Shown here: piece by piece, positions 1-6,637 of the stretch | How positions within the stretch are numbered: the first letter of the stretch is position 1 | How the letters are laid out: every line of letters starts with the position of its first letter | From: an uncultured Actinomycetes bacterium | Lineage (GTDB): Bacteria; Actinomycetota; Actinomycetes; Nanopelagicales; Nanopelagicaceae | DNA length: 7,990 nt | Direction: 5' to 3' | Assembly: GCA_903875815.1 (NCBI GenBank) | Contig: CAIQXR010000304.1 | Location: 1 to 7,990 of the forward strand | Program-made: the position numbers and the translations under genes | Notes under the pieces: generated by a model | Databases searched by the model: none | What the model saw: only the letters and a program-made list of their open reading frames with translations | Told to the model about the DNA's origin: nothing

Positions 1-280
1 AGATTAATAACCTATTTACTGTTTTAGATTTAAAGCGATAAATAAAAATGTTGAAAGCATCTATAAGGTTTTATCGATATTTTTTGATCGCCAATTCAGT
101 CTATTTGTCGATAAATTTGCGCTCATATCCTCTGTCAAAATCATTAAGTCGATTTTATGTATCAGGACGATCGAGCCTTCCAAATCATGTCGACATTCTT
201 AAAGATCGTTTAGTCAACAAATATAGAAGCCTACGAAACGCTTTAATAACATTCCTCATATTGCAGGCGGAAGGTACCCT
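1..280. other. AT-rich leader region with no supported gene
   Basis: About 280 bases precede the first recognisable gene. By hand count GC is about 22% in 1-60 and about 32% over 1-240, against 55-58% in the first 120 bases of coding sequence that follows. One open frame on the + strand (48-284) could encode 78 residues, but it has no Shine-Dalgarno sequence before its ATG, a composition typical of AT-rich noncoding DNA (rich in Ser, Leu, Tyr, Arg) and no motif I recognise. A short frame open at the left edge stops at 41 and could be the tail of an upstream gene, but nothing identifies it. I found no convincing -35/-10 pair, no strong hairpin and no tRNA. The promoter of the aroH operon presumably lies here but cannot be placed. 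Confidence 0.6.
269..274 (+). promoter_or_regulatory. Shine-Dalgarno of aroH with two possible starts
   Basis: GGAAGG lies 6 nt before a TTG at 281 and 12 nt before an in-frame ATG at 287. Spacing favours TTG. Alignment with AroH proteins favours ATG, because from 287 the N-terminal catalytic arginine falls at residue 7, as in Bacillus subtilis AroH. The two starts differ by only two residues (Met-Ile). Confidence 0.55.
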
Positions 281-286
281 TTGATC

Positions 287-658
287 ATGAGCGTTCGAGC
301 TATCCGTGGGGCGACTACCTTGTCGGCAGATTCCTCAGCCGAAATGGGTGAGGCTGTCGTCGAACTCCTTGAGGCGATGATCGCGGCCAATTCCCTTGAC
401 CTCGAGGAGATCGTTTCGATCATCTTCACCTCAACACCCGACATTCATAGTCAATTCCCAGCGACGGCTGCGCGCGTACTGAAACCTGAAATTCTGGGCA
501 ATGTTCCGCTCTTATGTGCCCAGGAGATGGATGTTCCCGGCGCATTACCCCTCACCATACGTACCCTTATTCACGTAAATACTTCGCGGAAGCAATCGGA
601 GATGAAGCACCAATACCTTCGCGGCGCGGTTGCCCTACGCCCGGATATTGTTCGATGA
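287..658 (+). CDS. aroH: Chorismate mutase, AroH class
   Basis: This 123-residue protein converts chorismate to prephenate, the first committed step to phenylalanine and tyrosine, in the cytoplasm. It belongs to the AroH (trimeric, pseudo-alpha/beta-barrel) class, not the all-helical AroQ class. Every active-site residue known from B. subtilis AroH can be placed: Arg7 in RAIRGATT, Glu80 in CAQEMD (Glu78 in Bacillus), Arg92 (Arg90), Tyr110 (Tyr108) and Arg118 in ALRPD (Arg116). The constant +2 offset and near-equal length (127 in Bacillus) point to an intact enzyme. I chose ATG 287 by this alignment; TTG 281 is better spaced from the ribosome site and would add two residues. The stop overlaps the tyrA start (ATGA), so the two are probably translationally coupled and feed consecutive steps of tyrosine synthesis. 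Confidence 0.95.
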   Translation: MSVRAIRGATTLSADSSAEMGEAVVELLEAMIAANSLDLEEIVSIIFTSTPDIHSQFPATAARVLKPEILGNVPLLCAQEMDVPGALPLTIRTLIHVNTSRKQSEMKHQYLRGAVALRPDIVR

Positions 659-1719
659 AATTCCAGAGCGCACGTGTTGTCGGGAGTGGCTTGATCGGGA
701 CTTCTATTGCTCTCGCCCTTTCAGCTCGAGGCGTGTCGGTCGAAGTAAGTGATATTGATGCATCCAATCAAGCGCTGGCATCCGATCTCATTAGAAGTGC
801 AGGGGAGAGCGCCCAGCCTGATCTCATTGTTATTGCAACACCTCCTACGGCTACACTTTCGGCACTTTTGGCCGAATTCGATCGTTCTCCACACTCAACA
901 TTTATAGATATCAGTGGCCTCAAGTCTGATCTTGTACCTCAAGTTGAGAAATTTATGGAGATCAGTCAACAATTTTGTGCCACGCACCCGATGGCAGGCC
1001 GCGAGAAGAGTGGACCAGAAAGTGCGCGAGCTGACCTTTTTGAAGGAAGAGCTTGGATAGTGGTCCCGACGTCAGCCACCGCGCCAGAGATCATTGATTC
1101 TGTCCACGAATTGATTGCCGAGCTAGGTGCAACTGCTTATCAAATGTCGGCGCAGGATCATGACGCAGCGATTGCCGCGATCTCCCATATGCCACAGCTG
1201 CTCAGCACCCTTATGGGTGGATCGTTACTCACAACCCCTGAAAACGCTCTTTCCTTAGCTGGCCAGGGTCTACGTGATGTTTCTCGGTTAGCGGCCTCAG
1301 ATGCGGCGTTGTGGAGCGAGTTATTCCTTCACAATCGAAATGAAATCCTCCCTAAAGTTTCAGAACTCACCTCGACGCTTGATCTGTTGGCGATGGCTCT
1401 GCGTGACGGTGACAAGGACGCGATAACAACATTCCTTCGCGATGGAAATGCCGGAGTGGCGCGAATTCCTGGAAAGCATGGCGCAAAAAGTCGCGATTAC
1501 ACCTATTTACCGATCGTGATCGAAGATAAACCAGGTCAACTCCTCAAAATCTTTTCTGCGTGCAGTGAGATAAATGTGAATGTGGAAGATCTTTCTATCG
1601 AACACAGCCCTGGCCAGGAGAGTGGTCTCGTCACCCTTGCCCTTAGCGCCGATGATGCTTCGCGATTGCATGAGCATCTAGTAAAGAGTGGTTGGAGCGC
1701 ACACACACCACGTAAGTGA
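655..1719 (+). CDS. tyrA: Prephenate dehydrogenase with C-terminal ACT domain
   Basis: The 354-residue protein oxidatively decarboxylates prephenate (or possibly arogenate) on the route to tyrosine. An N-terminal Rossmann fold shows GSGLIG at residues 10-15, and an aspartate near the end of the second strand (Asp33) suggests NAD+ rather than NADP+. HPMAGREKSG at 111-120 and SHMPQ at 177-181 are the TyrA signature stretches; the histidines His111 and His178 correspond to conserved active-site histidines. Residues about 282-350 form an ACT domain, usually the site of tyrosine feedback. The frame is open back to 514, but ATG 655 is the right start: it sits directly before the Rossmann strand and overlaps the aroH stop as ATGA. 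The choice between prephenate and arogenate as substrate cannot be read from sequence. Confidence 0.94.
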   Translation: MKFQSARVVGSGLIGTSIALALSARGVSVEVSDIDASNQALASDLIRSAGESAQPDLIVIATPPTATLSALLAEFDRSPHSTFIDISGLKSDLVPQVEKFMEISQQFCATHPMAGREKSGPESARADLFEGRAWIVVPTSATAPEIIDSVHELIAELGATAYQMSAQDHDAAIAAISHMPQLLSTLMGGSLLTTPENALSLAGQGLRDVSRLAASDAALWSELFLHNRNEILPKVSELTSTLDLLAMALRDGDKDAITTFLRDGNAGVARIPGKHGAKSRDYTYLPIVIEDKPGQLLKIFSACSEINVNVEDLSIEHSPGQESGLVTLALSADDASRLHEHLVKSGWSAHTPRK

Positions 1720-1773
1720 TTACAAGTAATACGAGCGCAGTATCCACATTCCTCTTAACAGTAAGGTTCTCTT

Positions 1774-3738
1774 ATGTCAGCAATAGTCGTGGCCATCGAT
1801 GGCCCGAGCGGTTCTGGTAAATCCAGTACTGCTAAAGCACTCGCTTTGCGAGCTTCCTGGGGATATCTCGATACCGGCGCGCTGTACAGAGCTGCTACTT
1901 ATCTCGCACTTCGTGAAAATGTCACCGAAGCGTGGGAGATTATCGCTGCGATCAAAAATAATGAGATTTCATTTAACGGTGATGCAGCGGATCCACGAAT
2001 TTTTTGTGGAGATGTCGACATAACGACTGATATTCGAAGTGCACGTGTCACCGATAACGTTTCGCAATTTGCTGCATTGCCAGAGCTTCGTTCATATTTG
2101 GTCGATTTACAACGCCGTTTCATCGATGAGGCCGTGGGAGGAATCGTCGTAGAAGGTCGCGACATCGGTACAGTCGTCGCACCTGAAGCAGATTTGAAAG
2201 TCTTTCTTTACGCTGATTTGCAGGCACGCGCGTTGCGACGAGAAGCTGAACTATCAGGTGATCAAATCGTTGACGATGTAGCTGCCTCATTAGATTCCCG
2301 CGATCGGATTGATTCCACTCGTGCGGTTTCGCCACTTCGACCAGCTTCCGATGCATTGGAGTTGGATTCCACCTTGCTTGATTTAGATGAAGTTGTGGAA
2401 ATTATCTGGGAATGGTTGAAGCGACGTTCGCTATTGGGCTTGCCAACTGTGGCAATCATTGGCCGGCCAAATGTTGGTAAATCTACGCTCGTCAATCGCA
2501 TTATTGGTCGCCGCGAAGCGATCGTTGAAGATCGTCCTGGAGTGACGCGCGATCGAGTGAAGTACGAAGCGGAATGGAATGGCCGAACATTTTTAGTAAT
2601 TGATACTGGCGGGTGGGAAGTAAGCCCGGAAGGAATTTCAGAGAAGATCACATCCGGATCTGAGATGGCGATTCGAGAAGCCGACCTCGTTATGTTTGTC
2701 GTTGATGCTCAAGTGGGGGCGCTTGATGAAGATTCAGCGCTAGTTGATCTTCTTCGCAAAAGTGGGAAGAAAGTTTTCCTCGTTGCTAATAAAGTCGATG
2801 GACCAGTTGAGGAACTCGATGCACATGCGCTTTGGAACTTGGGACTAGGGGAGCCACACTTCGTTTCGGCTCTTCACGGTCGCGGCTCTGGAGATCTGCT
2901 TGATCTGCTTGTTCGCGAACTTCCTGAGGTCGGATCTGAACAACCAGACGATGGCTTTAGACGCGTTGCAATTATTGGCCGTCCGAACGTGGGAAAATCT
3001 AGTCTTCTCAATGTCCTCGCTGGCGAATCACGAGTAATCGTCGATGACGCTGAAGGCACAACACGGGATCCAGTCGATGAATTGATTGAAATCGCAGGCC
3101 AAACGTGGAGATTCATTGACACTGCAGGAATTCGTAAGCGTTTTAGTCAAGCTTCTGGCACGGATTATTACGCGTCACTTCGTACTGCAATTGCACTCGA
3201 TAGAGCAGAAGTTGCGGTGATTGTTCTCGATGCTTCCGAGCCGCTCACAGAGCAAGATATTCGTATCGTTACGATGGCTGAAGAAGCCGGGCGCGCGCTT
3301 GTGATCGTCATGAATAAGTGGGATATGGTCGATGAGGATCGACAGAATCAATTGGATAAAGAGATGGAGCGACAGCTCGAACGCTATCCATGGGCGCAAC
3401 GTGTAAATCTTTCTGCCCGTACCGGCTGGCACCGCGATCGACTCGCTCCAGCCCTTCGTACTGCACTTCATTCATGGGAGAAGCGAGTTCCTACCTCCAA
3501 ACTCAACGCTTTCTTGGGTGCTCTCATCGCAGCCACACCACCTCCCGTTCGCTCGGGCAAGCAACCGAAGATTCGCTTTGCTACACAGGCAGCGATCTCA
3601 CCTCCAAAATTCGTTGTTTTCGCGAGTGATTGGGTGGAACCGTCATATCGTCGATTTATTGAACGACGACTTCGCGAAGAGTTCGGTTTCCCTGGCACGC
3701 CGGTTGAAGTGGTAGTCAAGGTCAAGGAACGCGACTAA
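1774..3738 (+). CDS. cmk-der: Fused cytidylate kinase / ribosome-assembly GTPase Der
   Basis: One 654-residue reading frame joins two enzymes. Residues 1 to about 222 are cytidylate kinase, which phosphorylates CMP and dCMP with ATP: the P-loop GPSGSGKSS is at 10-18, YLDTGALYR at 31-39, EGRDIG at 127-132 and RDRIDSTR at 176-183. Residues about 225-654 are Der (EngA), which acts in 50S subunit assembly. It has two tandem GTPase domains with GRPNVGKS at 230-237 and 402-409, DTGG at 277 and DTAG at 449, and NKVD at 339 and NKWD at 514. A C-terminal KH-like domain follows from about 570. All motifs are intact, so both halves should be active. Fusions of this kind are known in some Actinobacteria such as Bifidobacterium, while mycobacteria keep the genes separate. 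TAAGG lies 7 nt before the ATG. The gene starts 54 nt after tyrA. Confidence 0.96.
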   Translation: MSAIVVAIDGPSGSGKSSTAKALALRASWGYLDTGALYRAATYLALRENVTEAWEIIAAIKNNEISFNGDAADPRIFCGDVDITTDIRSARVTDNVSQFAALPELRSYLVDLQRRFIDEAVGGIVVEGRDIGTVVAPEADLKVFLYADLQARALRREAELSGDQIVDDVAASLDSRDRIDSTRAVSPLRPASDALELDSTLLDLDEVVEIIWEWLKRRSLLGLPTVAIIGRPNVGKSTLVNRIIGRREAIVEDRPGVTRDRVKYEAEWNGRTFLVIDTGGWEVSPEGISEKITSGSEMAIREADLVMFVVDAQVGALDEDSALVDLLRKSGKKVFLVANKVDGPVEELDAHALWNLGLGEPHFVSALHGRGSGDLLDLLVRELPEVGSEQPDDGFRRVAIIGRPNVGKSSLLNVLAGESRVIVDDAEGTTRDPVDELIEIAGQTWRFIDTAGIRKRFSQASGTDYYASLRTAIALDRAEVAVIVLDASEPLTEQDIRIVTMAEEAGRALVIVMNKWDMVDEDRQNQLDKEMERQLERYPWAQRVNLSARTGWHRDRLAPALRTALHSWEKRVPTSKLNAFLGALIAATPPPVRSGKQPKIRFATQAAISPPKFVVFASDWVEPSYRRFIERRLREEFGFPGTPVEVVVKVKERD

Positions 3739-3746
3739 GGCCAGGT

Positions 3747-4364
3747 ATGTCTGTGCGAATATGGACGATTCCCAACGGAATTACGGGGCTACGCGCTCTT
3801 GGAGTCCCACTCTTTTTGTGGGTCTATCTCTCACTGGATCGCCCTGGTGTTGCTTTCGCAATTCTCGCCTTCGGAGCAGTAACCGATTACCTTGATGGAA
3901 AGCTCGCTCGACTGCTCCATCAAGAATCGGCGCTCGGGGCTGCACTCGATCCCGCAATTGATCGGCTCTATATTATTTCGACGCTCTTTGCCCTTGCCGA
4001 TAAGCAGGTCATCTCCTGGGTTATTGTTGGAATTCTGGTAGCGCGTGATTTCGCTTTGGCAGGGGTACTTCTTGTAATGAAGCGCCAAAAAAGAGGGCTC
4101 TTGCCTGTTACCTATTTGGGTAAAGCGGCGACTTTCAACCTCCTCTACGCCTTTCCACTTCTTCTTTTGGGTGGAGAGAGTGGTTTTGGGCGAATTGCAC
4201 GAATTTTCGGTTGGAGTTTTGCCATTTGGGGAGTGGGGCTATACCTTCTGACAGGTCTCCAATACGCATATAGTGGTCTTCGGAGAAGGCAAAGTGCTTC
4301 AGCCGACAAGAGCAATCTTGGTGATCAAGGAAATCTTGGTCAGCAAATAATTGCAGGAGAATAG
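3747..4364 (+). CDS. CDP-alcohol phosphatidyltransferase (PgsA2-like)
   Basis: This 205-residue inner-membrane enzyme transfers a phosphatidyl group from CDP-diacylglycerol to an alcohol. The family signature D-x2-DG-x2-AR-x8-G-x3-D-x3-D is perfect at residues 47-72, with Asp47, Asp50, Asp68 and Asp72 as the metal and catalytic acids. The N terminus (IPNGITGLRALGVP) is also typical. Hydrophobic stretches at about 12-30, 33-46, 74-84, 88-110, 128-142 and 153-176 suggest roughly six membrane segments. Position next to gcvH matches M. tuberculosis pgsA2 (Rv1822). Annotators often call such proteins phosphatidylglycerophosphate synthase, but the acceptor alcohol cannot be told from sequence, so I give no symbol. 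The hydrophilic tail after residue 180 contains a short repeat (SNLGDQ, GNLGQQ). The gene starts 8 nt after der with a GG-rich site overlapping the der stop region. Confidence 0.88.
   Translation: MSVRIWTIPNGITGLRALGVPLFLWVYLSLDRPGVAFAILAFGAVTDYLDGKLARLLHQESALGAALDPAIDRLYIISTLFALADKQVISWVIVGILVARDFALAGVLLVMKRQKRGLLPVTYLGKAATFNLLYAFPLLLLGGESGFGRIARIFGWSFAIWGVGLYLLTGLQYAYSGLRRRQSASADKSNLGDQGNLGQQIIAGE
4311..4346 (+). repeat. Two-copy 18-nt imperfect tandem repeat in a gene tail
   Basis: Units 4311-4328 and 4329-4346 match at 14 of 18 positions and encode SNLGDQ and GNLGQQ at the C terminus of the phosphatidyltransferase. It looks like a recent in-frame duplication lengthening a disordered tail. 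Confidence 0.6.
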
Positions 4365-4374
4365 GGAGTAGTAA

Positions 4375-4755
4375 ATGTCGAACGTACCCAATGAGCTCAA
4401 GTACAGCAAAGAACACGAGTGGGTTGCGACAACCTCTGCTGCTAATGTCGTAAGAATCGGCATCACAGATTTTGCACAAGGTGCACTTGGCGACATCGTC
4501 TACATTCAGCTGCCTAAAGTGGGATCTACTGTCGCAGCAGATGCAGTATGCGGTGAAGTCGAATCTACAAAGAGCGTTTCAGAAATCTATGCGCCAGTAA
4601 GTGGAAAAGTCGTCGCAGTTAATAATGATTTGGATAAAGCTCCGGAATCCATTAACTCCGATCCGTATGGTGCAGGCTGGATTGCAGATATTGAAATTGA
4701 TGGCGACCTCTCTCACCTGCTCAGCGCAGGGGAGTATTCGGCTCTCACCGCGTAA
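4375..4755 (+). CDS. gcvH: Glycine cleavage system H protein
   Basis: This 126-residue lipoyl carrier protein shuttles the aminomethyl group between the P, T and L proteins of the glycine cleavage complex, feeding one-carbon units to tetrahydrofolate. The lipoyl attachment site is Lys66 in EVESTKSVSE, inside the standard lipoyl-domain hammerhead with the following glycine in APVSGKV. Length and the N-terminal YSKEHEWV are typical. GGGAG at 4364-4368, overlapping the stop of the preceding gene, sits 6 nt before the ATG, so gcvH is probably the last gene of the aroH-to-gcvH unit. Its partner gcvP starts 2.6 kb downstream; gcvT and the lipoyl-attaching enzymes are not in the window. Confidence 0.97.
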   Translation: MSNVPNELKYSKEHEWVATTSAANVVRIGITDFAQGALGDIVYIQLPKVGSTVAADAVCGEVESTKSVSEIYAPVSGKVVAVNNDLDKAPESINSDPYGAGWIADIEIDGDLSHLLSAGEYSALTA

Positions 4756-4763
4756 TTTTCCAC

Positions 4764-4792
4764 TTGACCTCTTGCTCACACTCTCCTAGTGT
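4764..4792 (+). promoter_or_regulatory. Candidate promoter of the FHA-MerR operon
   Basis: TTGACC (4764-4769), a 17-bp spacer and TAGTGT (4787-4792) form a good housekeeping-sigma promoter for an actinobacterium. Transcription would start near 4799, leaving a leader of about 100 nt before the FHA gene. A 9-bp inverted repeat (4774-4796) covers the spacer and -10 element, the position used by MerR-family operators, although the 17-bp spacer is shorter than the 19-20 bp of classical MerR promoters. Confidence 0.55.
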
Positions 4793-4796
4793 GAGC
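4774..4796. promoter_or_regulatory. 9-bp perfect inverted repeat, candidate operator or terminator
   Basis: Arms GCTCACACT and AGTGTGAGC flank a 5-nt centre (CTCCT). Because it overlaps the candidate -10, I favour an operator, possibly for the MerR protein encoded two genes later. The alternative is a transcription terminator for gcvH, whose stop is 18 nt upstream; against this there is no T-run after the stem, though actinobacterial terminators often lack one. Confidence 0.5.
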
Positions 4797-4829
4797 CTCT
4801 AGTTGAACCTCACGGTTTCCTTGCTGGAA

Positions 4830-4841
4830 TCGAACGTTCGA
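4830..4841. promoter_or_regulatory. 12-bp perfect palindrome TCGAACGTTCGA
   Basis: A perfect palindrome within the leader between gcvH and the FHA gene. Its halves are those of the Gram-positive LexA box (GAAC-N4-GTTC) but with the four central bases missing, so it is not a standard SOS box. The binding protein is unknown. Confidence 0.4.
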
Positions 4842-4884
4842 CGATGCATTTCATCTAACAAGTGATGAATGAGTAAAGAGGAAT

Positions 4885-4893
4885 AGGGAGGGG
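4885..4893 (+). promoter_or_regulatory. Strong Shine-Dalgarno of the FHA gene
   Basis: AGGGAGGGG ends 6 nt before ATG 4900, the strongest ribosome site in the window. It fixes the start and suggests high expression, as is usual for GarA/OdhI-type proteins. Confidence 0.7.
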
Positions 4894-4899
4894 CCGCAG

Positions 4900-5382
4900 A
4901 TGAGTAGCGAGAAAAACCCCCATATTTCTGCTGATTCCGAACTGACTAGCACGATTCATCTCTCATCACTTCGGGCGATACCCGGCGAAGAGAGTTCAGA
5001 GAATGCCAAGCGGGAATCGCTTGCCTCTGAAGATCGTGCCATTCTTGAAGATTTAGCACCCAATACAGCAATGTTGATTGTTCTTGCTGGCCCCAATCGT
5101 GGCGCGCGATATCTGCTTAATCAGGCGCTCACAACTATCGGCAGAGATCCTTCCTCTGATATTTCACTGGACGACATTACGGTTTCTCGCAAGCACTGCA
5201 CCATCGAGTTGAACGTTTCCGAGCAGTTCACTGCAACTATTTCTGATCTTAAAAGTTTGAACGGCACCTATGTGAATGCCATCGCTACCTCCTCCACTTC
5301 CCTGAAGAGCGGCGATGAAATTCATGTAGGCAAGTATCGGTTGACCTATTTTCCAGCTATCAATAATCAGGGGAGTAAGTAA
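4900..5382 (+). CDS. garA: FHA-domain regulator of GarA/OdhI type
   Basis: This 160-residue cytoplasmic protein resembles GarA of mycobacteria and OdhI of corynebacteria. Those proteins, when unphosphorylated, inhibit 2-oxoglutarate dehydrogenase and steer carbon and nitrogen flux at glutamate. A single FHA domain covers about 57-152, with the phosphothreonine-pocket residues Gly81-Arg82, SRKH at 96-99 and SLNGTYVN at 119-126. The stretch DDITVSRKH and the N-terminal GPNRGARYLL closely match GarA. The N-terminal tail normally carries ETTS, whose two threonines are phosphorylated by PknG and PknB; here the aligned stretch is ELTST at 14-18, so one site appears changed. The gene has a strong ribosome site, its own candidate promoter, and a stop overlapping the next gene's start by one base (TAATG). 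The homology call is firm; the switch function is inferred. Confidence 0.9.
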   Translation: MSSEKNPHISADSELTSTIHLSSLRAIPGEESSENAKRESLASEDRAILEDLAPNTAMLIVLAGPNRGARYLLNQALTTIGRDPSSDISLDDITVSRKHCTIELNVSEQFTATISDLKSLNGTYVNAIATSSTSLKSGDEIHVGKYRLTYFPAINNQGSK

Positions 5383-6107
5383 TGGCAGTTCCAGCTCGCG
5401 CCTATCTCAGCATCGGTGAAGTTCTCAGCAAGTTACGTGGTGAGTTCTCCGACATCACGATTTCGAAAATTCGCTTCCTTGAATCTGAAGGGCTGATCGA
5501 ACCGCAGCGCACCCCCTCCGGGTATCGTAAATTTACCAATGTTGATTTAGAGCGATTGCGTTATGTCCTCGCAGCACAGCGCGATCAGTATCTTCCATTG
5601 CGCGTTATCAAAGAAAATCTTGATGCCATGGATCGTGGTCTGACTCCAGCAGTTCAAGGAGGAGTGCCATCCCCGTCAATTTCAGCCCCTCGGCTTGCGA
5701 CAGTGGATGGTGAATTCGCTCCCTCGAATTTTGCCCCTTCTGCCGATCTTCGCCTTTCTCGTGAGGAACTCTTGGCGGCTTCGGGCCTCGATGATGCCCA
5801 ACTCTCTGAATTGGAATCATTCGGACTCATAACTATTCGAGGACGCTATTACGATGCAGAATCGCTTCAAGTTGCTAAGGCAGTTGCTGAAATCGCTGCT
5901 TTTGGTATTGAGGCTCGCCATTTGCGCAGCTTCAAGACTGCCGCAGATCGTGAAGTCGGGTTGGTAGAGCAGGTAATCACCCCTCTACTCAAGCAGAAGA
6001 GTTCTGATGCAAAGGCACGCGCTGAAGAAGTCACCCGCGAACTCGCTGCGCTCTCCGTTCGCCTGCATGCAGCGCTCGTCGCTGCTGGCTTGCATCGCCT
6101 TCGTTGA
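5382..6107 (+). CDS. ftsR: MerR-family regulator of FtsR / Rv1828 type
   Basis: This 241-residue protein has an N-terminal MerR winged-helix domain at about 8-82, with the recognition region ISKIRFLESEGLIEP and the wing TPSGYRKF. A polar, proline- and serine-rich linker (about 87-125) leads to a second region (about 126-241) that begins with another helix-turn-helix-like stretch (SREELLAASGLDDAQLSELESFGLI) and ends in long helices suited to dimerisation. Length, layout and position directly after the FHA gene match Rv1828 of M. tuberculosis and FtsR (Cg1631) of Corynebacterium glutamicum, which activates ftsZ. The start is set by the one-base overlap with the FHA stop, with GGGAG at 5371-5375. 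Regulation of ftsZ here is inference from synteny and domain layout. Confidence 0.87.
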   Translation: MAVPARAYLSIGEVLSKLRGEFSDITISKIRFLESEGLIEPQRTPSGYRKFTNVDLERLRYVLAAQRDQYLPLRVIKENLDAMDRGLTPAVQGGVPSPSISAPRLATVDGEFAPSNFAPSADLRLSREELLAASGLDDAQLSELESFGLITIRGRYYDAESLQVAKAVAEIAAFGIEARHLRSFKTAADREVGLVEQVITPLLKQKSSDAKARAEEVTRELAALSVRLHAALVAAGLHRLR

Positions 6108-6135
6108 TGCATAAAACCTATTTCGAGGCTTCGGC

Positions 6136-6612
6136 ATGCTAGAAGAACTTCGCCCCATGGAAGTAGTTGGCGTTCGTGTTGAGATGCCCTCCAACCAACC
6201 GATCGTCCTCGTGAAGGAGATCGACGGTCTTCGCTACCTTCCGATCTGGGTTGGCGCAGTGGAAGCAACCGCGATCGCGTTTGCCCAACAAGGAATCACG
6301 CCGAACCGACCGCTGACTCACGATCTCTTAGTTCAACTGCTCACCCATTTTGATAAGAGGATCAGCTCAGTACATCTGACTGAACTGAAAGATGGCGTCT
6401 ACTTCTCCATGATCAACTTTGTTGATGGCAGCGCGATCTCTGCCCGCCCCAGCGACTCTCTTGCCTTGGCGATCCGCACTAACGCCCCGATCTTGGCTAC
6501 TGCCAAGCTCCTAGGGGAGGCCGGTATTGAGATTCCGGAGCAGGCCGACGATGAGGTAGAGGCCTTTCGCGAGTTCTTGGACCAGATTAACCCCGAGGAT
6601 TTCGCCTCCTAA
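6136..6612 (+). CDS. Bifunctional nuclease (BFN/DUF151) family protein
   Basis: This 158-residue protein is a homologue of Rv1829 and of the BFN/DUF151 family. The family name comes from plant members with reported RNase and DNase activity; the role in bacteria is poorly defined. Family hallmarks visible are LPIWVGAVEATAIAFA at 35-50, RPLTHDLL at 58-65 and SARPSDSLALAIR at 102-114. The C terminus after about residue 125 is acidic and ends in a short helix. GAGG lies 7 nt before ATG 6136, and the gene follows the MerR gene by 28 nt, so it is probably cotranscribed with the FHA and MerR genes. The conserved neighbourhood across Actinobacteria suggests a link to growth control, but function is not readable from the sequence. 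Confidence 0.88.
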   Translation: MLEELRPMEVVGVRVEMPSNQPIVLVKEIDGLRYLPIWVGAVEATAIAFAQQGITPNRPLTHDLLVQLLTHFDKRISSVHLTELKDGVYFSMINFVDGSAISARPSDSLALAIRTNAPILATAKLLGEAGIEIPEQADDEVEAFREFLDQINPEDFAS

Positions 6613-6637
6613 GGCACCATCGTTGAGCCTAAAACTC

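Noticed and set aside
48..284. 78-residue open frame in the AT-rich leader, ending at the aroH start region
   Set aside because: No ribosome site before its ATG, no recognisable motif, and low-complexity composition expected from AT-rich noncoding DNA. Its end next to aroH looks coincidental.
514..654. N-terminal extension of TyrA
   Set aside because: It lies wholly over aroH in another frame. The TyrA Rossmann fold begins right after ATG 655, which overlaps the aroH stop in the usual ATGA manner.
1719..1730. ATTAC/GTAAT inverted repeat at the end of tyrA
   Set aside because: Only 5 bp with a 2-nt centre, partly within the stop codon, AT-rich and without a T-run. Too weak to call a terminator or operator.
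3175..3471. Antisense open frames over der and other genes
   Set aside because: They are shadows of strongly conserved coding sequence on the + strand, with no ribosome sites or motifs of their own.
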